Assembly: GCA_026982705.1 (NCBI GenBank)
Contig: JALSGP010000027.1
Coordinates: 62,001-126,000 of the forward strand
Source: Alphaproteobacteria bacterium
Lineage (GTDB): Bacteria; Pseudomonadota; Alphaproteobacteria; Geminicoccales; Geminicoccaceae
Reading direction: 5' to 3'
Length of the DNA: 64,000 nucleotides
Of the stretch, positions 25,711-34,304 are shown one piece after another. The position numbers were made by a program, and so were the translations under genes. Under the pieces are notes generated by a model, which saw only the letters and a list, made by a program, of their open reading frames with translations, ran no database searches and had not been told where the DNA came from. Position 1 is the stretch's first letter. Each line of letters begins with the position of its first letter.

Positions 25711-27849
25711 TCAGTCGCAGGCGAGGGCACGGACCGGGCGGCGGACGAAGCGCGCCTCGAACTCCTCCGCCGGCAACGGCGGGGCCACGAGATGGCCCTG
25801 GATGCAGCGGCATCCCATCTCGGCGAGGATGTCACGCTGGGCCTCCGTCTCCACGCCCTCGGCCACCAGTTCGAGACCGAGGCTGCGGGCGAGGCCGACG
25901 ATGGCTTCGACGATCTTGCGGTCTCCCCGCGCCTCGGCGAGATCGCAGACGAAGCTCCGGTCGATCTTGAGACGGTGCACCGGCAGACGTCGCAGATAGG
26001 CGAGGGAGGAATAGCCGGTGCCGAAATCGTCGAGGGCGATGCGGACGCCGAGCCGGGCCAGCGCCTCCAGCGCCTGCAGGGCCGAGCGGCTGTGCTCGAT
26101 GACCGCGTGCTCGACGATCTCGATCTCCAGCGCCTGCGGCGGCAGGCCGGTGCGGGCGAGGGTCTGGTGGACCAGCCGTTCGATACCGCGATCGCGGAAC
26201 TGGACGGCCGAGAAGTTGACCGAGAGGCGGCCGCCGAATCCCATTTCCAGCCAGCGCACCTGCTGGCGACAGGCGGTCTCCAGCACCCAGGCGGTGAGGG
26301 GGGCGATGAGGCCGATGTCCTCGGCCATGGCGATGAACTCGCCGGGGCCGACGATGCCGCGCTGGGGGTGGTTCCAGCGCACCAGCGCCTCCACCCCCAC
26401 CACCTCCCCGGTGTCGAGGTCGGCCTGGGGCTGATAGTGGACGAGGAACTGATCGGCCGCCAGCGCCTGCCGCAGTTCGCGCTCCAACGCCACCGCGCGC
26501 CGCGCCTCCAGGTTCATCTCCTGGGAGAAGAAGCGGTAGGTGTCGCGACCCGCGTGCTTGGCCCGATACATGGCCACTTCGGCGTTCTTGAGGAGGGCGT
26601 CGACGGTGCGGCCGTCGCCGGGATAGAGGGTGACGCCGATGCTGGCGCTGGTGTGGATCTCGCGACCGGAGAGGCGGAAGGGTTCGGCGAAAGCCGCCTC
26701 CAGCCGGTGGCACAGCTCGGCCGCCTCGTCCGGACGCGAGATGCGGGTCTGCACCACCACGAACTCGTCGCTGCGGAGGCGGGCGAGGAATTCGTGCTCG
26801 CCGAGACGGGCGGCGAGACGCTCGGCCACCGCCTGCAGCAAGGCGTCGCCGAAGGCGTCCTCGAAGGCCTCGTTGATTCCCTTGAAACGGTCGAGGTCCA
26901 GCAGATGGACCGCCACCAGATAGCCGCGGCGGCGGGCGCGGGCGAGTTCGTGGGCCAGATGTTCGCGCAGCAGTTCGGGTCCGGGGATGCCGGTGAGCCG
27001 ATCGTGGGCGCGGACGGCCCCGCGGCCGTGTTCGAGGGCGGTGACGTCGACGCCGAGGGTCACCACCTGCCGCGCACCGCCCGCCGCATCCAGCGGCGCC
27101 CGCACCGTCAGCAGCGTCCGCGCGCCCTCCGCCGTCTCCAGCGTCTCGCGCCGCAGAGACGAGGAGGCCCGCCCCCCTTCCAGCACCTTCTCGTCCAGCA
27201 CCGCCTCGCGGACGGCGTAGGCCTCGCCGTGGACCTGCGCCACCGTCTGGCCGACGATGCGTTCCGGCCGCGAGCCGCACATCTCGGCGTAGGCCCGATT
27301 GACGTAGACGAAACGACCCTGGGCATCCACCACCCTGAGCGGAACCGGCAGCGCCTCGAGACAGGCCTGCCAGTCCAGGGTGGCCAGTGCCCGATCCGAA
27401 CGCGCGCCCAGCGCCTCCTCCAGCTCGCGCATGCGCGCGAGCAGCCGCTTCTCGCGCCGGCGCAGCAGCAGCAGATTGCGGGCCCGCACCCGGAACTCCA
27501 CATGGTCCACCGGGCTCAGCAGAAAGTCCGTCGCCCCCGCCTCCAGCGCCCGATAGCGGTATTCCCGGTCCTCGTAGACGGTGACGACGATGATGGGCAC
27601 CTCCTCGAACCCCGGCCGCGCCCGCAGCAGGGTGATGAAGGTGGCCCCGTCCATCTCCGGCATGTTGTAGTCGGTGATCACGAGATCCGGCGGCGGATGC
27701 CCGTCGAAGAAGGTCAGCGCGTCGCGGGCACGGGCGAAGGCGTGGACCCTCACCCCCTCGGCCACCGACTGCGCCAGTCGGGTGAGGATGTTTCGGTTCG
27801 TGACCCGGTCGTCGACCACGACGACCGTCGCGGTTTCCTCCTGGATCAC
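25711..27849 (-). CDS. Response regulator with REC-PAS-GGDEF(degenerate)-EAL, c-di-GMP phosphodiesterase
   Basis: 712 residues. The receiver (about 8-125) is of the RpfG type, with acidic pair Asp13/Asp14 and phospho-Asp60 in VITDYNMP, but the usual Lys of the KP motif is Ser112 (LLSPVD). A PAS domain follows (about 155-270), then a GGDEF domain whose active site is RSDEF (359-363), so cyclase activity is unlikely. The EAL domain is complete: EAL at 487-489, NFS segment, DDFGTGYSS (607 on) and AEGVE. Expected output is c-di-GMP hydrolysis. GTG 27849 has GGAGGG four bases upstream; longer open frames to the left of it have no domain content. First gene of the two-gene unit with the RpfC-like kinase. 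Confidence 0.88.
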   Translation of the reverse strand: MIQEETATVVVVDDRVTNRNILTRLAQSVAEGVRVHAFARARDALTFFDGHPPPDLVITDYNMPEMDGATFITLLRARPGFEEVPIIVVTVYEDREYRYRALEAGATDFLLSPVDHVEFRVRARNLLLLRRREKRLLARMRELEEALGARSDRALATLDWQACLEALPVPLRVVDAQGRFVYVNRAYAEMCGSRPERIVGQTVAQVHGEAYAVREAVLDEKVLEGGRASSSLRRETLETAEGARTLLTVRAPLDAAGGARQVVTLGVDVTALEHGRGAVRAHDRLTGIPGPELLREHLAHELARARRRGYLVAVHLLDLDRFKGINEAFEDAFGDALLQAVAERLAARLGEHEFLARLRSDEFVVVQTRISRPDEAAELCHRLEAAFAEPFRLSGREIHTSASIGVTLYPGDGRTVDALLKNAEVAMYRAKHAGRDTYRFFSQEMNLEARRAVALERELRQALAADQFLVHYQPQADLDTGEVVGVEALVRWNHPQRGIVGPGEFIAMAEDIGLIAPLTAWVLETACRQQVRWLEMGFGGRLSVNFSAVQFRDRGIERLVHQTLARTGLPPQALEIEIVEHAVIEHSRSALQALEALARLGVRIALDDFGTGYSSLAYLRRLPVHRLKIDRSFVCDLAEARGDRKIVEAIVGLARSLGLELVAEGVETEAQRDILAEMGCRCIQGHLVAPPLPAEEFEARFVRRPVRALACD

Positions 27850-28283
27850 GGGACCCTCCGGCCGGTGACGCCGCCGCGCCACCGTTCGTAGCCCAGATAA
27901 TGCGCGGCCGTCGGCGACGCAAGCATAACGCGATACGCATTTTCCGGCGCGCAACTCGCGCGCAATCCTGACACCGGCCGTCCACCCCGTCCCGCCGCGC
28001 CGCGTCCCGACCGTCGCCGGGGAGACCTGCCGCCTTCCGATCGCATAGCATGAGCGACGTCGTCGGAAAAGCCGCAGCCCATCGTCACGCCCTCGGCTCG
28101 CACCCGCCCGGTCCGCCATCGGATCGGTTCGTACCGGTTAGCGAGGACGAGTGAAGATCCGGTTAACGTGGGCGCCGTGCGTCCTCCCCGCGTCCGTCGT
28201 GTGCTTTACGCTTCTCCGGCCCGGCTCTATATCGCGGCGCGGCGCCCCGGCCGCGGCCGGCCCTGCCCTCCCGGAACGGATCC
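27850..28283. other. Divergent regulatory region between the signalling pair and hisB
   Basis: 434 bp with no credible gene. It is AT-richer than its surroundings near 27920-27960 and 28140-28240. The plus-strand hisB promoter is at 28205-28233. On the minus strand a TTGCGT with TTATCT about 16 bp away (near 27925-27898) could serve the regulator gene, but it is weak. Confidence 0.5.
28205..28233 (+). promoter_or_regulatory. Sigma70-type promoter of the his operon
   Basis: TTTACG (28205-28210), 17 bp and TATATC (28228-28233), 50 bp before the hisB start. No leader peptide rich in His codons or attenuator hairpin is visible in the short leader. Confidence 0.65.
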
Positions 28284-28865
28284 ATGCGCGAGGCCTCCCT
28301 CCACCGCGTCACCGGCGAGACGGACATCCGCGTCGAACTGCGGCTCGACGGCCGTGGCGAGGGGCGGATCGAGACCGGCCTGCCCTTTCTCGACCACATG
28401 CTGGCCCAGCTCGTCCGCCACGGTCGCCTCGATCTCACCCTGACCTGCCGCGGCGATCTCGCCGTCGACGATCATCACACCGTCGAGGACTGCGCACTGG
28501 CCCTCGGCGCCGCCCTCGACCGGGCGCTCGGCGAGCGGCGGGGCATCGCCCGCTTCGGGACCGCCTATGCGCCGCTGGACGAGGCCCTGGCGCGGGTGGT
28601 GGTGGACCTCTCGGGACGGCCGTGGGCGGAGGTGACGCTGGGGCTCGCCCGCGAGAGTCTGGGGGGCGTGGCGGCGGAGAACTTCGCCCACTTCTTCCAC
28701 TCCCTCGCCACCGCCGCGCGCATGGCCCTGCACGTGGACGTTCTGCGCGGGCGCAACGACCATCACCGCATCGAAGCCGCCTTCAAGGCGCTGGCGCTGG
28801 CGCTGCGGGAGGCGGTGCGCGCCACCGGCGAGGAGACGGTCCCCAGCACCAAGGGCGTGCTGTGA
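28284..28865 (+). CDS. hisB: Imidazoleglycerol-phosphate dehydratase
   Basis: Step 6 of histidine synthesis: dehydrates imidazole-glycerol phosphate to imidazole-acetol phosphate using Mn2+. 193 residues, monofunctional (no phosphatase domain). The two pseudo-repeats carry LPFLDHML and [12 protein letters not shown] in the first half and [12 protein letters not shown] and [19 protein letters not shown] in the second, the metal-binding His/Glu clusters. First gene of the operon; its stop overlaps the hisH start by one base (TGATG). Confidence 0.97.
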   Translation: MREASLHRVTGETDIRVELRLDGRGEGRIETGLPFLDHMLAQLVRHGRLDLTLTCRGDLAVDDHHTVEDCALALGAALDRALGERRGIARFGTAYAPLDEALARVVVDLSGRPWAEVTLGLARESLGGVAAENFAHFFHSLATAARMALHVDVLRGRNDHHRIEAAFKALALALREAVRATGEETVPSTKGVL

Positions 28866-29458
28866 TGCGGGAGGTGGTGATCGTCCCCACCGGCACTGCC
28901 AATCTCGCCTCGGTGCGGGCCGCTTTCCGTCGCCTCGGTGCCCGGCCCGTGGTCTCCGACGATCCGCCCCGCATCGAGCGGGCCTCGCACGTGATGCTGC
29001 CCGGGGTCGGGACCTTCGCCGCCGCCCGCGCGCGTCTCGGGGAGAGCGGCGCCGACCGGGCGCTGCTGCGGCGCATCGAGGCCGACCGCCCCACCCTCTG
29101 CATCTGCGTGGGCCATCAGCTCCTCTTCCGCGAGAGCGCCGAGAGCCCCGGTGTCCCCGGCCTCGGCGTGCTGGCGGCGGCGGTGAAGGCCTTTCCGCCG
29201 GGCGTGCGCACGCCCCAGTTCGGCTGGAACCGGGTGGTGGCGGCCACGGACGCCCGCGTGCTGGCCTCCGGCTGGTTCTACTTCGCCAATTCCTACCGTG
29301 CCGTCGAGGCGCCGGGTTGCGCCGTCGCCACCGCCGATCACGGCGGTCCCTTCGTCGCCGCCCTCGAACGGGGCCGTCTCGTGGGCTGCCAGTTCCATCC
29401 GGAACTCTCCGGCGCCGATGGCGCCGCCCTGCTCGCCCGCTTCCTGGAGCTGGACTGA
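28865..29458 (+). CDS. hisH: Imidazole glycerol phosphate synthase, glutaminase subunit
   Basis: Supplies ammonia from glutamine to HisF. 197 residues of class I glutaminase fold. The oxyanion and nucleophile segments are LPGVGTF and [11 protein letters not shown], with the nucleophile Cys in ICVGHQ; most HisH proteins have GM at the GH position. CQFHPELSG holds the catalytic His and Glu. It overlaps hisB by one base and hisF by one base, so all three are translationally coupled. Confidence 0.94.
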   Translation: MREVVIVPTGTANLASVRAAFRRLGARPVVSDDPPRIERASHVMLPGVGTFAAARARLGESGADRALLRRIEADRPTLCICVGHQLLFRESAESPGVPGLGVLAAAVKAFPPGVRTPQFGWNRVVAATDARVLASGWFYFANSYRAVEAPGCAVATADHGGPFVAALERGRLVGCQFHPELSGADGAALLARFLELD

Positions 29459-30213
29459 TGCTGGCGCGGCGCGTCATCCCCTGTCTCGACGTCTCCCACG
29501 GCCGGGTGGTCAAGGGCGTGCGCTTCCAGGGGCTGCGCGATGCCGGGGATCCCGCCGAGCGGGCCGCCCTCTACGAGGCGCAGGGGGCCGACGAGATCGT
29601 GGTGCTGGACGTCTCCGCCACGCCCGAGGGCCGCGGCCACCAGCGCGAGACGGTGCGGCGGGTGCGCGAGGTGCTGGCCATCCCCCTCACCGTGGGCGGC
29701 GGCATCCGCACGCCGGAGGACGCCCTCCGGCTGCTGGAGGCCGGGGCCGACAAGGTGTCCGTCAACACCGCCGCCGTGCGCCGCCCCGAACTGCTGACGG
29801 AGATCGCGGAGCGTTTCGGCCGCCAGTGCTGCGTCCTCGCCATCGACGCCCGTCGTCGTCCGGGGGGCGGTTTCGAGGTGCTGGTGGGCGGCGGCCGCGA
29901 GGGAACCGGACGCGATGCCGTCGCCTGGGCGCGGGAGGGGGCGGCGCGGGGCGCCGGCGAGATCCTCCTCACCTCCTGGGACCGCGACGGCACCCGCCGC
30001 GGCTACGATCTCGAACTCACCCGGGCGGTGGCGGAAGCCGCCGGCGTGCCGGTGATCGCCTCGGGCGGGGCCGCCGGCCCCGAGCACCTCCGCGCCGCGC
30101 TCGCCGCCGGCGCCGATGCGGTGCTGGCGGCCAGCATCTTCCACGACGGCGAGTACACCGTCGCCGACGTCAAACGGTACCTGTGCGAACACGGGATCCA
30201 CGTGCGCCCATGA
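29458..30213 (+). CDS. hisF: Imidazole glycerol phosphate synthase, cyclase subunit
   Basis: Step 5: with HisH makes imidazole-glycerol phosphate and AICAR from PRFAR. 251-residue TIM barrel. [20 protein letters not shown] carries the first catalytic Asp, and [18 protein letters not shown] the second. Phosphate-binding loops GGGIRT and [11 protein letters not shown] are intact. It precedes the fused hisA; in many bacteria the order is hisH-hisA-hisF. Confidence 0.96.
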   Translation: MLARRVIPCLDVSHGRVVKGVRFQGLRDAGDPAERAALYEAQGADEIVVLDVSATPEGRGHQRETVRRVREVLAIPLTVGGGIRTPEDALRLLEAGADKVSVNTAAVRRPELLTEIAERFGRQCCVLAIDARRRPGGGFEVLVGGGREGTGRDAVAWAREGAARGAGEILLTSWDRDGTRRGYDLELTRAVAEAAGVPVIASGGAAGPEHLRAALAAGADAVLAASIFHDGEYTVADVKRYLCEHGIHVRP

Positions 30214-31454
30214 TCGTCCCCTCCGTCGACATCCAGGACGGCCGCACCGTCCAACTGGTGGAGGGCCGGGAGAAGGCCCTCGAGGCCGGCGATCCCGAGG
30301 CGGTGGCCGAGCGCCTCGCCGTGGCCGGCGAACTCGCCGTCGTCGATCTCGACGCCGCCCTCGGCCGCGGCGACAACCGGGCGGTGATCGAGCGGCTGGT
30401 GCGCCGTTTCGACTGCCGCGTGGGCGGCGGCATCCGCGACTACGGGACGGCGGTGCGCTGGCTGGATGCCGGCGCCCGCTGGATCGTCCTCGGGACCGCC
30501 GCGCGGCCGGAGCTGCTGCGCCGTCTCCCCCGCGAGCGGGTGATGGCGGCGGTGGACGCGCGGGCCGGCGAGGTGGTGGTGGAGGGCTGGCGCCGCGGCA
30601 CCGGTGCCCGCCTTCTGGACCGCATCCGCGAGCTGCGCCCCTATGTGGGCGGCTTCCTCGTCACCTTCGTCGAGCGCGAGGGACACATGGGCGGCACCGA
30701 CCTGGAGCTGGCGCGGGCGGTGGTGGCGGCGGCGGACGGGGCGCGGGTGACCATCGCCGGCGGCATCACCACCGCCGAGGAGATCCGCGTCCTCGACGGA
30801 CTCGGGGCCGACGCCCAGGTGGGCATGGCCCTCTACACCGGGAGGCTCCATCTGGCCGACGCCATCGCCGCGCCGCTGCGCTCCGACCGCCCCGACGGGC
30901 TGTGGCCGACGGTGGTGGTGGACGAACACGGCGTGGCGCTGGGACTCGTCTACAGCAACCGCGAGTCCCTGCGGGCGGCGGTGGAGGAGCGCCGTGGCGT
31001 CTACTGGTCCCGCGCGCGCGGGACCCTCTGGCGCAAGGGCGAGAGCTCCGGCGCGGTGCAGCGGCTGCTCAGGATCGACGTGGACTGCGACCGCGACACC
31101 CTCCGCTTCACCGTGCGTCAGGAGGCCCCGGGCTTCTGTCATCTCGGCCGCTGGAGCTGTTTCGGCGAGGAGGGCGGCCTGCCGCGGCTGGAGCGGGTGC
31201 TCCGGCGGCGGCGCACGGAGGCGCCGGAGGGGTCCTACACGGCCCGGCTGTTCGCGGACCCGGCCCTGCTCGCGGCCAAGCTGCGGGAGGAGGCGGACGA
31301 GCTGGCGCGGGCGGAGGATCGCGAGGACGTGGTCTGGGAGGCGGCGGACGTGCTCTACTTCACCCTGGCGCGGCTCGCCGCCGCCGGCGTCCCGCTGGCG
31401 GAGGTGGTCCGCCACCTGGATCTCCGCGCCCGCCGCGTGACGCGGAGGGGCTGA
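30210..31454 (+). CDS. hisA-hisI-hisE: Trifunctional HisA-HisI-HisE fusion
   Basis: 414 residues with three enzymes in one chain. Residues 1-225 are a HisA isomerase barrel with Asp7 (VDIQDG), Asp116 (AVDARAG) and Thr152 in place of the known catalytic Asp/Asp/Thr; the loop after Thr152 ([10 protein letters not shown]) is divergent. Residues 227-320 are HisI (PRA-CH): [22 protein letters not shown] (292-296), C310-H311 and SCFG (Cys317) provide the Mg and Zn ligands. Residues 326-414 are HisE (PRA-PH): [17 protein letters not shown] and EAADVLYF. There is no internal stop or frameshift, and no separate hisI, hisE or hisIE is nearby. Steps 2, 3 and 4 are thus joined. The HisI/HisE sequence style resembles the eukaryotic HIS4 type more than proteobacterial HisI and HisE. 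Overlaps hisF by 4 bp. Confidence 0.92.
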   Translation: MIVPSVDIQDGRTVQLVEGREKALEAGDPEAVAERLAVAGELAVVDLDAALGRGDNRAVIERLVRRFDCRVGGGIRDYGTAVRWLDAGARWIVLGTAARPELLRRLPRERVMAAVDARAGEVVVEGWRRGTGARLLDRIRELRPYVGGFLVTFVEREGHMGGTDLELARAVVAAADGARVTIAGGITTAEEIRVLDGLGADAQVGMALYTGRLHLADAIAAPLRSDRPDGLWPTVVVDEHGVALGLVYSNRESLRAAVEERRGVYWSRARGTLWRKGESSGAVQRLLRIDVDCDRDTLRFTVRQEAPGFCHLGRWSCFGEEGGLPRLERVLRRRRTEAPEGSYTARLFADPALLAAKLREEADELARAEDREDVVWEAADVLYFTLARLAAAGVPLAEVVRHLDLRARRVTRRG

Positions 31455-31460
31455 GCACCT

Positions 31461-32258
31461 TCACAGCCCCAGCACCTCCCTCATGCCGTAGAGACCCGGG
31501 GGACGGCCGACCAGCCAGCGGGCGGCGCGGATCGCCCCCCGCGCGAAGATGCGCCGGTCGGTGGCGCGATGGCCCAGCTCCAGCCGTTCGCCCTCGCCCG
31601 CGAACACCACCGTGTGCTCGCCCACCACGTCGCCGCCGCGCAGCACCGCGAAGCCGATGGCCCCCGTCGGCCGCGGCCCGGTGTGGCCCACCCGCGCGTC
31701 CACCCGCACCGTCTCCAGATCGACGCCGCGCCCGGCCGCCGCCGCCCGTCCCAGCGCCAGCGCCGTGCCCGAGGGGGCGTCCACCTTGTGGCGGTGGTGC
31801 ATCTCCACGATCTCGACGTCGAAGTCGGCGCCGAGGGTGCGGGCCACCGTCTCCACCAGCGCCAGCAGCAGATTGACCCCCTGGCTCATGTTGGGCGCCC
31901 ACACCACCGGCACCCGCGCCGCCAGCGCCTCCAGCTCGCGCATCTGGCCGGAATCGAAGCCGGTGGTGCCGACGACCACCGGAGTGCCCACCTCCGCCAC
32001 CGCCCGCAGATGGGCGAGGGTGGGCTCCGGCAGGGTGAACTCGATCAGGACGTCGGCGGCCCGGGCCAGCGCCGCCACGTCGTCGCCGACGGGGATCCCG
32101 AGCGGCTCGCCGCCGGCCAGCTCCCCGAGATCGCGCCCGACGGCCGGGTGGCCCGGCGCCTCGATGCCGCCGGCGACGGTCACCCCCTCCGTCGCCCGCA
32201 GCTCGCCCAGCACGGTGCGCCCCATGCGCCCGGCACAGCCCACCACGCCGATCCTCAT
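31461..32258 (-). CDS. dapB: 4-hydroxy-tetrahydrodipicolinate reductase
   Basis: NAD(P)H reductase of the lysine/diaminopimelate pathway. 265 residues. The Rossmann motif GVVGCAGRMGRTV, GTTGFDSGQM, APNMSQGVNLLL and the DapB signature EMHHRHKVDAPSGTAL (catalytic His-His and Lys) are all present. GGAGG lies five bases before ATG 32258. Convergent with the his operon, 6 bp between stops; no shared terminator is visible. Confidence 0.97.
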   Translation of the reverse strand: MRIGVVGCAGRMGRTVLGELRATEGVTVAGGIEAPGHPAVGRDLGELAGGEPLGIPVGDDVAALARAADVLIEFTLPEPTLAHLRAVAEVGTPVVVGTTGFDSGQMRELEALAARVPVVWAPNMSQGVNLLLALVETVARTLGADFDVEIVEMHHRHKVDAPSGTALALGRAAAAGRGVDLETVRVDARVGHTGPRPTGAIGFAVLRGGDVVGEHTVVFAGEGERLELGHRATDRRIFARGAIRAARWLVGRPPGLYGMREVLGL

Positions 32259-32309
32259 GGCACCCTCCGCCCTGCCACCGCGGCGAGGATGCGCGGCCCC
32301 CGGGCCCTG

Positions 32310-33017
32310 TCAATCGCTGGCGGCCGTCCCGTCCTCCTCCTCCCGCCACAGCGCGTCGGGGATCTCCGCCACGAAGCGGGCGTGGGCCGCCAGTTCCTCG
32401 GGCGTGGGCGCGTGGGGCCGGGGCGGGCGGACCGGCCGGCGGGCGGCGGCGGTGCCCGCCGCGGCGGCCGCCAGCGGTCGGACGGGCTCCAGCGCCAGCA
32501 TGGTCTGCGGCCCGCCCAGCAGGTGGAGATAGACCTCGGCCAGGAGCTGGCTGTCCAGGAGCGCGCCGTGGAGGGTGCGGGCCGAGGCGTCGATGCCGAA
32601 GCGGCGGCAGAGGGCGTCCAGGTTCGCCGGCTGGCCCGGGAACTTCTCGCGGGCGAGCGCCACCGTGTCGACGGCGCGGGAGGCGGGGATGGGGTCGCGG
32701 CCGCAGCGGGCGAGCTCGGCGTTGAGGAAAGCGAGATCGAAGGCGGCGTTGTGGATCACCAGCGGATCGTCGGCGATGAAGGCGAGGAAGTCGTCGACGA
32801 TCTCGGCAAAGGTGGGATGGCGGGCCAGGAACGCGGCGGTGAGCCCGTGCACCCGCTCGGCGTCCGCCGGCACGTCCCGCTCGGGATTGACGTAGGTGTG
32901 GAAGGTGCGGCCGGTGGGCAGGTGATGGATCAGCTCCACCGCGCCGATCTCGACGATGCGGTGTCCCTGTTCGGGATCGAGACCGGTGGTCTCGGTATCC
33001 AGCACCACCTCACGCAC
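32310..33017 (-). CDS. dnaQ: DNA polymerase III epsilon subunit (3'-5' proofreading exonuclease)
   Basis: 235 residues. Exo I motif LDTETTGLDP at residue ~6, Exo II with IHNAAFDLAFL and Exo III with HGALLDSQLLAEVYL supply the DEDDh residues. The C-terminal 50 residues are Pro/Ala-rich and should contain the alpha-subunit binding part. Start GTG 33017 overlaps the end of coaE by 8 bp. Confidence 0.95.
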   Translation of the reverse strand: MREVVLDTETTGLDPEQGHRIVEIGAVELIHHLPTGRTFHTYVNPERDVPADAERVHGLTAAFLARHPTFAEIVDDFLAFIADDPLVIHNAAFDLAFLNAELARCGRDPIPASRAVDTVALAREKFPGQPANLDALCRRFGIDASARTLHGALLDSQLLAEVYLHLLGGPQTMLALEPVRPLAAAAAGTAAARRPVRPPRPHAPTPEELAAHARFVAEIPDALWREEEDGTAASD

Positions 33018-33678
33018 GTCCGGCCCTCCTCCCCTCGTCGAGGCGCACGGCCCGCTGCCAGCGGACGGGCCATGCTCGCGGCGGCACCCGTCGCATGTCG
33101 CGCACGATCTCGCGGATGCGGGCGAGGGTGGCGCCGCGGCCGTCGCCGGTGATCACCACATAGTCGGCGCGGCGCCGCTTGTCCGCCTCGGGGAGCTGGG
33201 CGGCGCGGATGCGGGCGAGATAGGTCGGATCGGTCCCCGGCCGCCGCAGTACCCGGATCTCCTGCAGGAAGGGATGACAGCTGGTCACCGCCACCCGGTC
33301 GCAGCGGCGCTCCGCACCCGTCTCGAACAGCAGCGGGATGTCCAGCACCACGAGCCAGCAGCCGGCGCGGGCGCAGCGCTGGAGGAAGGCGTGTTCGGCC
33401 GCCCGCACCAGGGGATGGACGATGGCCTCCAGCCGGCGGCGGGCCGCCGCATCCCCCAGCACCCGCGCCGCCAGCCGCCGCCGGTCGATGCCGCCCGCCG
33501 CATCGCGCACCTCCCGCCCGAAGGCGGCCACCACCGGTGCCACCGCCGCACCGCCCGGCGCATAGAGGGCGTGGACCGCCGCATCGGCGTCGAAGACGGG
33601 GATGCCGAAGGCGTCGAAGACGTCGGCGGCATGGCTCTTGCCGGTGCCGATGGAGCCGGTGAGGCCGAGGATGCGCAC
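33010..33678 (-). CDS. coaE: Dephospho-CoA kinase
   Basis: Last step of coenzyme A synthesis, phosphorylating the 3'-hydroxyl of dephospho-CoA. 222 residues. P-loop GLTGSIGTGKS at the N-terminus, DADAAVH, and LDIPLLFETGAE (substrate lid) are typical. GTG 33678 was taken as the start, close to the conserved beta-strand and 5 bp after the maf stop; the frame is open further upstream inside maf. Confidence 0.94.
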   Translation of the reverse strand: MRILGLTGSIGTGKSHAADVFDAFGIPVFDADAAVHALYAPGGAAVAPVVAAFGREVRDAAGGIDRRRLAARVLGDAAARRRLEAIVHPLVRAAEHAFLQRCARAGCWLVVLDIPLLFETGAERRCDRVAVTSCHPFLQEIRVLRRPGTDPTYLARIRAAQLPEADKRRRADYVVITGDGRGATLARIREIVRDMRRVPPRAWPVRWQRAVRLDEGRRAGRA

Positions 33679-33683
33679 CGTCC

Positions 33684-34304
33684 TCACTCCACGAGCACGC
33701 CCTCGCGGCGAAGGGCCGCCAGCAGCGGCAGCAGCGGCAGTCCCTGGATGGCGAAGGGATCGCCCTCCACCGTCTCGAACAGCTGGATCCCGGGCCCTTC
33801 CAGCCGGTAGCCGCCGACGCAGCCCAGCACCCGCGGCCCCTCCACGGCGAGATAGCGCTCGAGGAAGGCGTCGGAGAAGGGGCGCATCACCAGCCGTGCC
33901 CCCGCCACCGTCTCCCACACCGGCGCCCCGTTGCGCAGCAGCACGGCGGCGGTGACCAGCCGATGGGCGCGACCGCGCAGGCGCAGGAGCTGGGTGCGCA
34001 GGGCGGCGGGATCGCCCGGTTTCTCAAGCCATTCCCCCTCGCAGTCGAGGATCTGGTCGCCCCCCACCACCAGGGTTTCACCGGCGAGGCCGGCGGCCAC
34101 CGCCCGAGCCTTGCTCTCGGCCAGGAGGCGGGCGGTGGCGGCGGCGTCCGCCCCCTGGGCGCGCATGGCGGTCCGGATGGCCTCCTCGTCCACCGGCCGC
34201 ACCACCACCTCGAAGACCAGCCCCGCCGCCGCCAGCAGCCGCCGGCGGGCGGCGCTGCCGGAGGCCAGCACCAGCCGCGGCGCGCCGGGCCGGACGAGGT
34301 TCAT
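33684..34304 (-). CDS. maf: Maf-family nucleoside triphosphate pyrophosphatase
   Basis: House-cleaning NTP pyrophosphatase acting on dTTP/UTP or modified nucleotides. 206 residues. LVLASGSAARRRLL at the N-terminus, ESKARAVA, VVGGDQILDCEG with the catalytic Asp, and GCVGGYRLEGPGIQLFETVEGDPFAIQGLPL-type C-terminal features (given here in part: GCVGGYRLEGPG) match the family. ATG 34304 overlaps the preceding gene's stop by 4 bp. Confidence 0.93.
   Translation of the reverse strand: MNLVRPGAPRLVLASGSAARRRLLAAAGLVFEVVVRPVDEEAIRTAMRAQGADAAATARLLAESKARAVAAGLAGETLVVGGDQILDCEGEWLEKPGDPAALRTQLLRLRGRAHRLVTAAVLLRNGAPVWETVAGARLVMRPFSDAFLERYLAVEGPRVLGCVGGYRLEGPGIQLFETVEGDPFAIQGLPLLPLLAALRREGVLVE

Noticed and set aside
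23197-27891. A ~1560-codon plus-strand frame across the two signalling genes
   Set aside because: Shadow of the minus-strand kinase and regulator; no domain content and no ribosome-binding site.
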